From NCBI GenBank assembly GCA_965261475.1, contig OZ253454.1, forward strand, positions 682,001-746,000: 64,000 nt of DNA, given 5' to 3'. Source of the DNA: G965261475 sp965261475 [NCBI: bacterium]. Its GTDB lineage: Bacteria > SAR324 > XYD2-FULL-50-16. The notes beneath the pieces were generated by a model. The model worked only from the letters and a program-made list of their open reading frames with translations. It had not been told where the DNA came from and ran no database searches. The translations under genes were made by a program, and so were the position numbers. Shown here in pieces: positions 45,735 through 55,245 of this stretch (positions are counted from its first letter, which is position 1; each line of letters opens with the position of its first letter).

Positions 45735-46352
45735 TTATTTGGTTTGTAAGAGTGGCTTTAAATAGCGATAAACAGTTGTTGCTATCACTTTTTGCCCTTT
45801 TTTATTAGGATGTATGCCGTCTGAAAGATTAAGTTCTGGTTTTGTAGCAACCTTGTCTAATAAAAAAGGAATCAGAGTAATAGCGTATTTTTTTGCTAGT
45901 TTAGGAAAAATTTCTTGGAATTCTTGTGTATAAACTTTACCATAATCAGAAGGAATCATCATTCCCGCAAGAATGACTTGTATACCCTTGCTTAAAGCTA
46001 ATTCTATAGTTAAAGAAAGGTTTTTTTCCATTTCTAAAACAGACAATCCTCTTAGTCCATCGTTTGCGCCTAGTGCTAGCACCATAATATCAATATCGCT
46101 TTGAAGATAATATTTGAGACGCTCAGGTGCACTAGCAGTTATAGAGCCGTTAATACCAGCGTTAATTACTTGTGCTTGAGAGTAATTATCTATTTTGAGT
46201 TTATTAGCAATAATACTAGGATAGCTATCTGCCTGATCTAACTCATAACCTTCTGTAATAGAGTCTCCTAAAAAAAGAATTTTGGTTGCAGCTTGCAATA
46301 AATTTATACTAAATATAGCCGTTAGCAATACTGCAATGTTTTTGTGTTTCAT
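45735..46352 (-). CDS. tesA: Exported SGNH lipase/arylesterase (TesA-like)
   Basis: Secreted hydrolase of 205 residues. The signal peptide ends near LLQAATK. The SGNH blocks are ILFLGDSITEG (Ser31 nucleophile), NAGINGS, VLALGANDGLRG and SDGIHPNKKG (Asp178, His181). The arrangement matches E. coli TesA (thioesterase I, lysophospholipase L1). It stands alone in the minus direction. The 252-bp gap upstream, shared with trpD, carries a 7-bp hairpin at 46566-46586 but no Trp-codon leader peptide. Confidence 0.92.
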   Translation of the reverse strand: MKHKNIAVLLTAIFSINLLQAATKILFLGDSITEGYELDQADSYPSIIANKLKIDNYSQAQVINAGINGSITASAPERLKYYLQSDIDIMVLALGANDGLRGLSVLEMEKNLSLTIELALSKGIQVILAGMMIPSDYGKVYTQEFQEIFPKLAKKYAITLIPFLLDKVATKPELNLSDGIHPNKKGQKVIATTVYRYLKPLLQTK

Positions 46353-46613
46353 ATTTTATTTATTTTTATTGTTTTGCTAATTTACCACAATCTCATCGCT
46401 AAAATTTGTTTCTAAGATATTTTTTTACAAAGCTCCTTAATTTTTTGTCTTGTATTCTTTATTAAATTCATCACAAATATTGTAAAAACTATTTGCTATT
46501 CTATTAGCCAGCACACATTGTTAAAGATTTGTACTTGATGAAGATTAAGTGTTTTTGATTGATTTTTTAGCAACAAAGATGCTAAATATTATTCTAGTGC
46601 ATTTTTGTATTTT

Positions 46614-47600
46614 ATGAAAGATATTCTAAATAGCTTACTAGCTCATAAGTATTTAACTAAACAACAAGCAAAATCTACTTTGTTAGAGATAGGGTGTGGA
46701 AAATACAATTCCTATCAAATAGTAGCTTTTTTGACAATTTTTGGTGTGAGAGGCATACAACCCCAAGAACTCAAAGGTTTTAAAGAGGCTATGTTGGAGT
46801 TATGTTTGCGGGTAGATTTATCACAATATGATGGAGTAGACATAGTAGGGACAGGAGGCGACGAAAAAAATTCTTTCAATATTTCTACAGCAAGTAGTTT
46901 TGTGGTAGCAGCAAGTGGTGTCAATGTTACCAAACATGGTAATTATGGAGTATCATCTGTTTGTGGTTCTTCTAGCTTGCTAGAGTATTTGGGGGTTAAA
47001 TTTTCTAACCAAAGAGATGATTTAAAAAGAATGCTAGATAGATGTGGTTTTTGTATGCTGCATGCACCTCTTTTTCATCCTGCTATGAAATTTGTAGCTC
47101 CTCTTAGAAAAGCATTACAAATTAAAACTTTTTTTAATATGCTAGGACCTATGATTAACCCTAGTTTTCCTAAAAAACAATTTTTAGGAGTCTATAGTTT
47201 AGCAGTTGCAAGACTTTATCATTATGTTTATCAAGACTCAGATATAGATTATACGATTGTGCATTCTTTAGATGGCTACGATGAAGTCGCTCTTACCTCC
47301 GACGTTAAGGTTTATTCTCAAAAAGGAGAAACTACTTTGAGCCCTCGTCATTTTGGTTTTTCTAGGCTAACTAATGAAAGTCTGAGAGGCGGCGTTAGTA
47401 TTAAAGAAAACGCAAAAATTTTCCAAGCAATTCTTAAAAATGAAGCAAGTTGCCAACAAAAAAACGTAGTATTAGCAAACGCTGGTATGGTTTTAAGTAT
47501 GGTTAAAAATATTAGTATATTAGAAGGCGTAGCCTTAGCAAAAGAAACATTAGTTTCTGGTAAGGCGCTACAAGCACTCAAAAACTTACTAGAGCAATAA
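46614..47600 (+). CDS. trpD: Anthranilate phosphoribosyltransferase
   Basis: Second step of tryptophan synthesis. The PRPP-binding motif DIVGTGGDEKNSFNIST is clear. KHGNYGVSSVCGSSSLLEYLG is the anthranilate-side segment, and LGPMINPSFPKKQFLGVY follows. The ATG at 46614 (328 residues) fits family starts better than the TTG three codons earlier. It is first gene of trpDCFBA; trpE and trpG are not in the window. 54 nt separate it from trpC, the only sizeable spacer of the operon. Confidence 0.96.
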   Translation: MKDILNSLLAHKYLTKQQAKSTLLEIGCGKYNSYQIVAFLTIFGVRGIQPQELKGFKEAMLELCLRVDLSQYDGVDIVGTGGDEKNSFNISTASSFVVAASGVNVTKHGNYGVSSVCGSSSLLEYLGVKFSNQRDDLKRMLDRCGFCMLHAPLFHPAMKFVAPLRKALQIKTFFNMLGPMINPSFPKKQFLGVYSLAVARLYHYVYQDSDIDYTIVHSLDGYDEVALTSDVKVYSQKGETTLSPRHFGFSRLTNESLRGGVSIKENAKIFQAILKNEASCQQKNVVLANAGMVLSMVKNISILEGVALAKETLVSGKALQALKNLLEQ

Positions 47601-47654
47601 TAATTGCTATACTATAGATTTGCTTTGCTAGTTTTATTAAACTGTTATTTATAA

Positions 47655-48434
47655 ATGGATATTTTAGAAGAGATTGTTGCTCTGAGTAAAAAAAAATTAT
47701 CTCGTAGAAAATCAAAAGTTTCTGTTTCGCAATTAGAGCAATCTACAGCCTATAATAAAAATAGAAGATCACTGAAAGAAGCTATTTTACGCAATAGCCC
47801 AAAGAGTATTATCGCAGAGATAAAATTTTGTTCACCATCTAAAGGCATCATACGTTCTATTTTTGATGTAGAAAATATCGCTCAAGGCTATCAAAAATTT
47901 GGTGCCACTGGCATCTCTGTGCTAACTGAAGAAGATTATTTTTGTGGTAAAAAACAATACCTAACTAGTGTTAAAAACACGACTGCTTTGCCTGTTTTAT
48001 GCAAAGATTTTATTATAAATGAGTATCAAATTGTAGAGGCACGCTCTATTGGAGCTGACGCTATTTTATTGATAGCTGCTATTTTATCTTTCAGGCAAAT
48101 AGTTCAATTTACAAAACTAGCTCACGATTTAGAATTAGAAGTGTTACTAGAAGTGCACTGCGCACAGGAATTAGATAATTTATTTTACGAAGAAGTAGAT
48201 ATTATCGGTGTAAATAATCGCAATCTCAAAACCCTACAGGTTTCTATAAATAATTCTCTAGAGCTTGTAGCAAAAATACCAAAAGAAACTACCAAAATAT
48301 CAGAAAGCGGTCTCACAGCAAATAACATACATAAATTAATAAATGTTGGTTTTAATGGGTTTTTAGTAGGAGAAACTTTTATGAAAGAATCTATTCCAGC
48401 AGTAGCGTTAAAAATACTTATAGAATCTTTATGA
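47655..48434 (+). CDS. trpC: Indole-3-glycerol-phosphate synthase
   Basis: Ring closure step of tryptophan synthesis. It is a TIM barrel of 259 residues with IIAEIKFCSPSKG (substrate lysine), PVLCKDFIINEYQI, GADAILLIAA and GVNNRNLKTL. The FLVGETFM terminus forms the phosphate site. It is a single-function enzyme, not fused to TrpF. It overlaps trpF by 4 nt (ATGA). Confidence 0.97.
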   Translation: MDILEEIVALSKKKLSRRKSKVSVSQLEQSTAYNKNRRSLKEAILRNSPKSIIAEIKFCSPSKGIIRSIFDVENIAQGYQKFGATGISVLTEEDYFCGKKQYLTSVKNTTALPVLCKDFIINEYQIVEARSIGADAILLIAAILSFRQIVQFTKLAHDLELEVLLEVHCAQELDNLFYEEVDIIGVNNRNLKTLQVSINNSLELVAKIPKETTKISESGLTANNIHKLINVGFNGFLVGETFMKESIPAVALKILIESL

Positions 48435-49051
48435 AAATTAAAGTTTGCGGTATGCGTGATGCAGATAATATTTTAAATGTAGCAAAACTTGCTCCTCATT
48501 ATATGGGGTTTATTTTTTATAAAAAATCTATTAGGTTTGTGAAAGAAGAGCGAGCTATAGATCTATTACAAAATTTTCCAGCTATTAAAAAAGTAGGGGT
48601 TTTTGTAGATGCCAAACTTGATTATATTTTACAAAAAGTACACAGACATGGTTTATCTCATGTGCAACTACACGGAAAAGAACAAGTTAATTTTTGTCAA
48701 AAAATCAAGAAAGCAGCTAAAATAAGTATCATTAAAGCGGTTAGCGTTACAGAGGATTTTAATTTTTCTATTTTGCAACCTTACCAAGAAGTAGTGGATT
48801 ATCTTCTTTTTGATACTAAGTGTTCAGGTTATGGTGGCAGTGGTATAACTTTTAATTGGAATATATTGAAGAATTATAACAATCAGTTGCCTATATTTTT
48901 AAGCGGCGGTTTAAGTTTAGATAATATTCAAAGTACAAAAAAACTTTCTTTTCTTAAAATTCACGCTTTGGATTTAAATAGCTGCTTTGAAAAAAAACCA
49001 GCACTCAAAGATATCAAACTTTTACAAAAATTGGATTTTTTAAAAATATGA
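48431..49051 (+). CDS. trpF: Phosphoribosylanthranilate isomerase
   Basis: Amadori rearrangement step. It is a 206-residue TIM barrel with KVCGMRDADN (catalytic cysteine), YMGFIFYKKSIRFV, VGVFVDA, HVQLHGKE, LLFDTK with the catalytic aspartate, and FLSGGLSLDN. It overlaps trpC and trpB by 4 nt each, so the three are translationally coupled. Confidence 0.96.
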   Translation: MKIKVCGMRDADNILNVAKLAPHYMGFIFYKKSIRFVKEERAIDLLQNFPAIKKVGVFVDAKLDYILQKVHRHGLSHVQLHGKEQVNFCQKIKKAAKISIIKAVSVTEDFNFSILQPYQEVVDYLLFDTKCSGYGGSGITFNWNILKNYNNQLPIFLSGGLSLDNIQSTKKLSFLKIHALDLNSCFEKKPALKDIKLLQKLDFLKI

Positions 49052-50238
49052 TTGATTACAGAGTAAGTAAAACAGGCTTTTTTGGAGAGTTTGGCGGAGC
49101 CTACATTCCAGAAATTCTACAAAAAAATATACAACAACTACAAGAAAATTATTTACAAATTACAAAGAGTGCGGATTTTCAAAAAAAATTACAATATTTG
49201 CTAGAGAATTACGCTGGTAGAGCTACTCCTTTGTTTTATGCCTCTCAATTATCAGAGCACTACCAAACAAAAATTTATTTAAAAAGGGAAGATTTACTCC
49301 ATACAGGCTCGCATAAAATAAATAATTGTTTGGGACAAATTTTACTAGCTAAAGAATTAGGTAAAACGCGTATTATTGCAGAAACAGGTGCAGGTCAGCA
49401 CGGAGTAGCAACCGCTACAGTGTGTGCTCTAAACAATATGGATTGTATTGTTTATATGGGGGAAATAGATATCAAAAGACAAAAAACTAATGTAGAAAAA
49501 ATGAAAATTTTAGGCGCTGAAGTTCGCCCTGTATACAGCGGAAGTCGAACCTTAAAAGACGCAACCAATGAAGCAATTAGAGATTGGATCAATAACCCAA
49601 CAAACACTCATTATATTATAGGCTCAATAGTTGGACCTCATCCTTACCCTGATCTGGTAGCTAGATTTCAAGCTATAATTAGCTCAGAAATAAAGGAACA
49701 ATTACAAGAAAAAGAAACACAGCCATACCCGCACAGTGTGATTGCCTGTGTAGGCGGAGGTAGCAACGCCATAGGAGGATTTTATCACTACCTCGCAAAC
49801 GAAAAAGTTAGACTAATTGCGGTAGAAGCTGCTGGTTTAGGTATTAGTAGTGGAAAATCTGCGGCTACTACTGTTTTAGGAAAAGTAGGTATTTTGCATG
49901 GCAGCAAAACTCTATTTATGCAAACAAACGATGGACAGGTCCTAGAGCCCTACAGTATTTCTGCAGGACTAGATTACCCTGGTATTAGCCCCATTCACGC
50001 TCATTTATATTATGCTAAAAGAGTAGAATTTTATAGTTGTGAAGACCAAGAAGCTCTAAATGCTGCAAAACTTTTAAGCAAATTAGAGGGCATTATTCCT
50101 GCTTTAGAATCAGCCCATGCCTTAGCTATATTAGAAAAAATAAAATTTTTACCAGAAACAATCAATGTGCTTATTTTATCTGGTAGAGGAGATAAAGATT
50201 TAGATACTTATATCAAATATTTTATTGATGAAAAATAG
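49048..50238 (+). CDS. trpB: Tryptophan synthase beta chain
   Basis: Condenses indole with serine. The PLP lysine is Lys90 in HTGSHKINN. GRATPLFYA, the indole-site Glu region ETGAGQHGVATA and the phosphate loop GGGSNAIG are present. It is 396 residues, usual for TrpB1. The last 11 nt overlap trpA, matching the need for equal amounts of the two chains. Confidence 0.98.
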   Translation: MIDYRVSKTGFFGEFGGAYIPEILQKNIQQLQENYLQITKSADFQKKLQYLLENYAGRATPLFYASQLSEHYQTKIYLKREDLLHTGSHKINNCLGQILLAKELGKTRIIAETGAGQHGVATATVCALNNMDCIVYMGEIDIKRQKTNVEKMKILGAEVRPVYSGSRTLKDATNEAIRDWINNPTNTHYIIGSIVGPHPYPDLVARFQAIISSEIKEQLQEKETQPYPHSVIACVGGGSNAIGGFYHYLANEKVRLIAVEAAGLGISSGKSAATTVLGKVGILHGSKTLFMQTNDGQVLEPYSISAGLDYPGISPIHAHLYYAKRVEFYSCEDQEALNAAKLLSKLEGIIPALESAHALAILEKIKFLPETINVLILSGRGDKDLDTYIKYFIDEK

Positions 50239-51007
50239 AATTACTACATTGTTTAAAAAAAAACAAAAAAATATTCTCAGCATTTACTACACAGCAGGAT
50301 TTCCTCAACTTGAAAATACATTAGAAATAGCAGAAGCTTTGCAGAGCGCAGGAGTTGATATGCTAGAAATAGGCATGCCTTTTTCAGATCCTCTAGCAGA
50401 TGGACCTATCATTCAAAAAAGTTCTCAGCGAGCTTTGAAAAACGGAATGACTTTAGCCTTGTTGTTTAGGCAACTCGAAAGTTTGAGAGAAAAAATTACT
50501 ATACCTGTGTTATTGATGGGATATTTAAACCCTGTGTTACAAATGGGAATGGAGACTTTTTTATCTAATTGTCGCACAGTAGAAATAGATGGTATAATTT
50601 TACCAGATTTACCAGTAGTAGAATATAACAAAGAATATAAAAAATTATTTAAAAGTTATGCATTACACCACATTTTTCTTATTACTCCAGAAACTAGCGA
50701 CAAAAGATTAAAATTTATTGACCAAAGTAGTTCTGGTTTTTTATATGTAGTTTCTACTGCTAGCACTACAGGAGCGAAAAATAAACAGTGGCAAGAACAA
50801 AAAAGTTATTTTCAAAAAATTAAAAATACTACGCTCAAAAATCCTACCCTTCTTGGTTTTAATATCAAAGATAAAAAAAGTTTTGCTATAGCCAATCAGT
50901 ATACTTGCGGTGGAATTATTGGTAGTGCATTTATTGAAGAACTCAATGTAAAGCAAAAACAAAATTTTACTCAAGTAATATCCAATTTTTTACATAAAAT
51001 CAGATAG
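50228..51007 (+). CDS. trpA: Tryptophan synthase alpha chain
   Basis: Splits indole-glycerol phosphate to indole. The catalytic Glu47 (LEIGMPFSDP) and Asp58 (LADGP) are present. GIILPDLPVVE and the phosphate-binding GFNIKDKKS, GGIIGSAF follow. The ATG at 50228 gives 259 residues; the TTG one codon earlier is unlikely. It overlaps trpB by 11 nt, and the flavin oxidase gene follows after 6 nt. Confidence 0.97.
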   Translation: MKNRITTLFKKKQKNILSIYYTAGFPQLENTLEIAEALQSAGVDMLEIGMPFSDPLADGPIIQKSSQRALKNGMTLALLFRQLESLREKITIPVLLMGYLNPVLQMGMETFLSNCRTVEIDGIILPDLPVVEYNKEYKKLFKSYALHHIFLITPETSDKRLKFIDQSSSGFLYVVSTASTTGAKNKQWQEQKSYFQKIKNTTLKNPTLLGFNIKDKKSFAIANQYTCGGIIGSAFIEELNVKQKQNFTQVISNFLHKIR

Positions 51008-51013
51008 TAAACA

Positions 51014-52267
51014 ATGATAACCCAAAATTCTGATTTTATCATTATTGGTGGAGGTACAATAGGATTGGCTAGCAGTTTCAGTGCTGCAACAAGGGGTTTT
51101 AAAACCACCCTAGTTGAGCAGCACAAGGTTTACAATAAACAAAATAGCTCAAGAGGAGTAGATAGATTGTTTCACATTTCCTATGCAGAGCCTAGAAAAG
51201 TATATTTAGCACAACAAGCATTGATTAAATGGCGAGAATTAGAAAAACTAGCTAACAAAAAAATACTCCATCATAATAAGCTACTCTATCTAGGCTATGC
51301 TAAAGGAACAAATATTTTAGCAAATAGTTTACAAAGTATTAAACAGTGTTTAGAAAATTTACAAATTCCACACAATTATTTTAATTCTCCTCAAGAGATA
51401 GCATCTGCTTTTCCTATTTTTGATGCAAAAAAACTACCATCTAATTTTATTGCTCTTTCTCAAAATACATCTGCTACTATTGATGTATCAAATTCCTTTG
51501 CTAGTTTGAAACAAGAAGGATTAAAAACTCAAAACTTACAAATTCTAGAGCAAACTAAAGTTTTAGCAGTAGAAAGAATTGGAGAAAAATGGTCAATCTA
51601 CACGCAAAAACAAGGTCAAGTAGCAGAAAAAATTTATAGTAAATATCTTGTGATTTGTGCTGGGATGTGGCAAGACGAGCTACTTAAATTTTTTGGATTA
51701 AAGAGTAAACAGTGGGAAATTTGGAATATGACTTATAGCTACCACAAAATTTTAGATAAAAATATTGAAGTACCTACTTGGTATGAGTTCGGCAATACTC
51801 AAAAAATAGATAAAAAGATTTTTTATACTATTTCTAATTTAGCATTTAATAAAAATCTTGAAGGAACGGTAAAAATAGCTTCAGATTGCTCTTATGATAA
51901 ACTACAAAGCCCAAACCAAGCAAAAATGGATATATTTAATAAAACAATTGTCAAAAATGTAAAAAATTATCTAGCTAATAGATTGCAAGACGGTATTTTA
52001 GATTTTTCTGCTACTAGTTCTTATTCTTGCCCTTATACTATTAGTCCCGACCTAGATATGATAATAGGGGGTATACCAGAAAAACCAGAATCTTCAAAAT
52101 ACATCGCCAATGTATCATTCTTTTGTGATTCTTTTGGCAGAAGTTTTAAATTTACCCCTTTATTTGGAAGTATTTTAGTAGATCTAGCTCTTAACGGGAC
52201 AACAATATACAATGAACAAATAAAAGACAGCTGTGGCTCAAGAGCAGGAATTCTAGCACAAATTTAA
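51014..52267 (+). CDS. FAD-dependent amine oxidase, MSOX/SolA-like, last gene of the trp operon
   Basis: Flavoprotein of 417 residues related to monomeric sarcosine oxidase and N-methyltryptophan oxidase. The N-terminal FAD fold is IIGGGTIGLASSFSAA. Next comes SSRGVDRLFHISYAE, equivalent to the MSOX flavin-contact region. Cys339 in YSCPYTISPD matches the cysteine that covalently binds FAD in MSOX/MTOX. FKFTPLFGSILVDLAL ends the fold. Such enzymes oxidise N-methyl amino acids to free amino acid, formaldehyde and peroxide. It begins 6 nt after trpA and shares the operon's terminator, so a substrate connected to tryptophan, such as N-methyltryptophan, is a reasonable guess. The substrate is not shown by sequence. 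Confidence 0.88.
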   Translation: MITQNSDFIIIGGGTIGLASSFSAATRGFKTTLVEQHKVYNKQNSSRGVDRLFHISYAEPRKVYLAQQALIKWRELEKLANKKILHHNKLLYLGYAKGTNILANSLQSIKQCLENLQIPHNYFNSPQEIASAFPIFDAKKLPSNFIALSQNTSATIDVSNSFASLKQEGLKTQNLQILEQTKVLAVERIGEKWSIYTQKQGQVAEKIYSKYLVICAGMWQDELLKFFGLKSKQWEIWNMTYSYHKILDKNIEVPTWYEFGNTQKIDKKIFYTISNLAFNKNLEGTVKIASDCSYDKLQSPNQAKMDIFNKTIVKNVKNYLANRLQDGILDFSATSSYSCPYTISPDLDMIIGGIPEKPESSKYIANVSFFCDSFGRSFKFTPLFGSILVDLALNGTTIYNEQIKDSCGSRAGILAQI

Positions 52268-52342
52268 AATTTGAGTAATTTTTAAGAAGCTCATATAACA
52301 GCTTCCTCTGAATACACGTTTTTTATATTCTCTACAATAGTT

Positions 52343-52386
52343 AATTTTACTGCTAAACTTCAGTTGTTTAGCGTAAAATTCTTTTT
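52343..52386 (+). terminator. Rho-independent terminator of the trp operon, overlapping the 3' end of the convergent aminotransferase gene
   Basis: Arms aattttac-t-gctaaac (52343-52358) and gtttagc-gtaaaatt (52366-52380) pair over 15 bp with one bulged T, around a 7-nt loop. Then cTTTTT follows (52381-52386). The right arm and T-run lie inside the last codons of the minus-strand aminotransferase gene. Confidence 0.75.
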
Positions 52387-53513
52387 AAAGCATTCAAACA
52401 AAATCCAATATTACCATCATTAGCAGAGTAACCCATTAAACCAATCCTCCAGATTTTGCCTGCTAGAGCTCCTATACCGGCACCAATTTCTATCTGATAT
52501 TCGTCCAATAGTATTTTTCTTGCTTTAGCATCATCTATCTTACTAGGGATTTTGACTGAGTTTAACTGTGGTAATCGATATTTTTTATCTACAAACATTT
52601 CTAATCCTAAATTCTCTAGACCTACGACTAATTTTTGATGCATTGCCCTGTGTCTAAGATATGATTTTTGTAGTCCCTCTTCGTGCAATATCACTAAGCC
52701 CTCATGCAAAGCATAAATGTTGCTAACTGGAGCTGTATGATGATAAGAACGAGTACTTTGAGTTTTTTTGTTTTTTTGGTTTTTGTTTTCTAACCAATAA
52801 CTCGCTAGCAATCTTAAATCTAAAAACCAACTTTGTGTTTTACTTTTTCTATTTAAGATTTTTTTTAAAGCTCTTCTTCCAATGGTTATAGGAGATAATC
52901 CCGGTGGCACAGAAAGACATTTTTGTGTTCCAGAATAAGCAGCATCAATACCCCATTCATCTATTTTTAATTCAATCCCAGCCAAACTAGTCACGCAATC
53001 TACTACGGAAATCACACCATGTTTTTGTGCTAGTGAAGCTATTGTTTTTGCATCAGAGCGAACTCCAGTAGAAGTTTCAGCATGTACAAAACAAATAATT
53101 GCAGCATCGCTATTTTTCTTTAGAGCATCTTCTACCATATTCAAATCTACTGGTTGTCCCCAATCATTATCTACAAAAATCGGCTCTGCTCCTGCTCTAA
53201 TAACATTCTCGCCTAAACGCATGCCAAATAACCCATTTTTACAAACAATAGCTTTATCTCCTTTTTCTAATAAATTAACCAAGCAAAACTCCATTCCCGC
53301 AGAGCCGGGAGCAGAAATCGGCAAGGTAAATTGATTTTTTGTGCAAAAAGCGTCTTGTAGCATTATTTTAACTTCATCCATCATATCAATAAATGAGGGA
53401 TCTAAATGTCCTATCATTGGAGCAGATAGTGCAGCTAAAACTCTAGGGTGTACATTTGACGGACCGGGACCCATTAGTTTTCTTTTTTGCGGTAAAAAGG
53501 ACTGTATATTCAT
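52368..53513 (-). CDS. Alanine/serine-glyoxylate aminotransferase family protein
   Basis: PLP-dependent class V aminotransferase, 381 residues. The N-terminus MGPGPSNVHPRVL, the SAPGSAGME cofactor segment, VDCVTSLAG and the PLP lysine Lys198 in YSGTQKCLSVPPG are characteristic of AGT/serine-pyruvate transaminases. It would convert glyoxylate to glycine with alanine or serine as donor. It has a modest SD (AAGGA, 8 nt before ATG). It is convergent with the trp operon. The 226-bp divergent gap to pncB contains no riboswitch I can recognise. Confidence 0.93.
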   Translation of the reverse strand: MNIQSFLPQKRKLMGPGPSNVHPRVLAALSAPMIGHLDPSFIDMMDEVKIMLQDAFCTKNQFTLPISAPGSAGMEFCLVNLLEKGDKAIVCKNGLFGMRLGENVIRAGAEPIFVDNDWGQPVDLNMVEDALKKNSDAAIICFVHAETSTGVRSDAKTIASLAQKHGVISVVDCVTSLAGIELKIDEWGIDAAYSGTQKCLSVPPGLSPITIGRRALKKILNRKSKTQSWFLDLRLLASYWLENKNQKNKKTQSTRSYHHTAPVSNIYALHEGLVILHEEGLQKSYLRHRAMHQKLVVGLENLGLEMFVDKKYRLPQLNSVKIPSKIDDAKARKILLDEYQIEIGAGIGALAGKIWRIGLMGYSANDGNIGFCLNALKRILR

Positions 53514-53739
53514 TTTTATTTCCTTGTAATAAAATTATCAATTGTTTTAACTTACAATCGTTGCTGTTGTAAAGTATAGCAAAAATGATTCCTAATTATG
53601 ATCATTAATATTAAATATGTAATCTGAGATACACTGATGAGTAACTTTTCGTAAAAGATAGTAATAAATAATTAAAATCTTATAGCTTTCAGTTATAAGT
53701 TACTTTAAATTATCAATAAATAAATATTTTTTCAAGAAT

Positions 53740-55215
53740 ATGCAAAATCATAGTTTAATTACAGATTTGTATCAACTAACTATGGCTCAATGCCATTGGA
53801 AGTTAGGGCGTCATAATAAACAGGCTGTGTTTCACTTAAATTTTAGAAGACACCCATTTAGCAACGGTTATATAATTTTTTGTGGTGTAAAAGAAATTAT
53901 AGAAATTATAGAAAATTATAAATTTGAACAAAATGATTTAAATTATCTAGCCAATGTAAAAACAAAAAATAAACAAAATATATTTGCTAAAGAATTTATA
54001 TCTTTCTTAAAAACATTTTCTTTTAAATGCAGTATTTATTCTTTTCTAGAAGGAAGCATTGCCTTTGCTAGTGAGCCTGTAATGCGAATAAAAGGTACTT
54101 TACTAGAGTGTCAATTATTAGAAAGTATTCTACTCAATACTATCAATTTTCAAAGTTTGATTGCTACTAAAGCTTCGAGAATATTTAATGCTGCCAAAGG
54201 TAAACCTATTTTAGAATTTGGATTACGGAGAGCGCAAGGCAAAGATGGTGCTCTTGCTGCTTCTAGAGCTGCCTACATAGGAGGATGCTCTGCTACTAGC
54301 AATGTGTTAGCTGGTAAAACTTACGCTATTCCTGTAGTTGGTACCCACTCACACAGCTGGGTGATGAGTTTTGACTCAGAAAAAGAAGCCTTTAAACAAT
54401 ATGTTTTAACCGCTCCGCAAAATTGTAGTTTACTAATAGATACCTACTCTGCTACACAAGGAATAACAAATGCTATTTGTGTAGTTAAAAAATATTTAAC
54501 AAACGCTAAAAACAATTTTTTTGCAGTTAGAATAGATTCTGGAGATATTACTTATTTTAGTAAAATAATTCGTCAAAAACTAGATAAAGCAGGTTTTATA
54601 AATACTAAAATTATTGCTAGTAATGCCTTAGATGAGCATATTATCACCTCACTAAATGAACAAGATGCAAAAATAGATATTTGGGCAGTTGGCACTAAAT
54701 TAGTTACAGCGAAAGATGATTCTGCTATGAATGGTGTCTATAAACTCTCTGCAATCAAAGAAAAAGATTGGAATTATTGTATCAAAATCTCCGAAGATAT
54801 AGAAAAAATTAACGATCCTGGAATATTGCAAGTAGCTAGGTTTTATAAAAAAAATAATTCACCTCCCAAACAAGATTTGTTTATAGGTGATATAATTTTT
54901 AACGAATTGACATTCAATCTTTCGCAAGGAGATACTGTAATGATTAACCCAGCTAATTCATTGCAACAAAAAACTTTTTCTCAAAAAACAATTTCTCAAT
55001 TATTACTCAAAGAAGTGATGAAAAATGGAAAAATTTGTGATAGTTTGCCGAGTATTCACGAAACTAGACAATATGTGCTTTCGCAATTAAATCAACTAGA
55101 TCACTCCATCAAAAGATTATTTAACCCGCACACCTACCACGTAGGACTAGAAAAAAGTTTATTTGACTTAAAAAAACAACTTATTTCTGCAAAGAAAAAT
55201 CAACATAATAGTTGA
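53740..55215 (+). CDS. pncB: Nicotinate phosphoribosyltransferase
   Basis: Makes nicotinate mononucleotide for NAD salvage. The start reads SLITDLYQLTMAQCHW, the family hallmark. FNLRRHPFSNGYIIF-type and EFGLRRAQGKDGALAASRAAYIGG segments follow. The phosphorylated histidine is in VGTHSHSWVMSF (about 200-211), and RIDSGDI near 265 contacts PRPP. At 491 residues it is the longer bacterial type. It stands alone. The gene converges on gspN with 30 nt between. Confidence 0.95.
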   Translation: MQNHSLITDLYQLTMAQCHWKLGRHNKQAVFHLNFRRHPFSNGYIIFCGVKEIIEIIENYKFEQNDLNYLANVKTKNKQNIFAKEFISFLKTFSFKCSIYSFLEGSIAFASEPVMRIKGTLLECQLLESILLNTINFQSLIATKASRIFNAAKGKPILEFGLRRAQGKDGALAASRAAYIGGCSATSNVLAGKTYAIPVVGTHSHSWVMSFDSEKEAFKQYVLTAPQNCSLLIDTYSATQGITNAICVVKKYLTNAKNNFFAVRIDSGDITYFSKIIRQKLDKAGFINTKIIASNALDEHIITSLNEQDAKIDIWAVGTKLVTAKDDSAMNGVYKLSAIKEKDWNYCIKISEDIEKINDPGILQVARFYKKNNSPPKQDLFIGDIIFNELTFNLSQGDTVMINPANSLQQKTFSQKTISQLLLKEVMKNGKICDSLPSIHETRQYVLSQLNQLDHSIKRLFNPHTYHVGLEKSLFDLKKQLISAKKNQHNS

Positions 55216-55245
55216 AGTTATTGGTTACGAAAACGGCTATAATGT

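Noticed and set aside
46566-46586. Hairpin before trpD as a trp attenuator
   Set aside because: There is no Trp-codon leader peptide, no alternative stem and no T-run, so classical attenuation is not supported.
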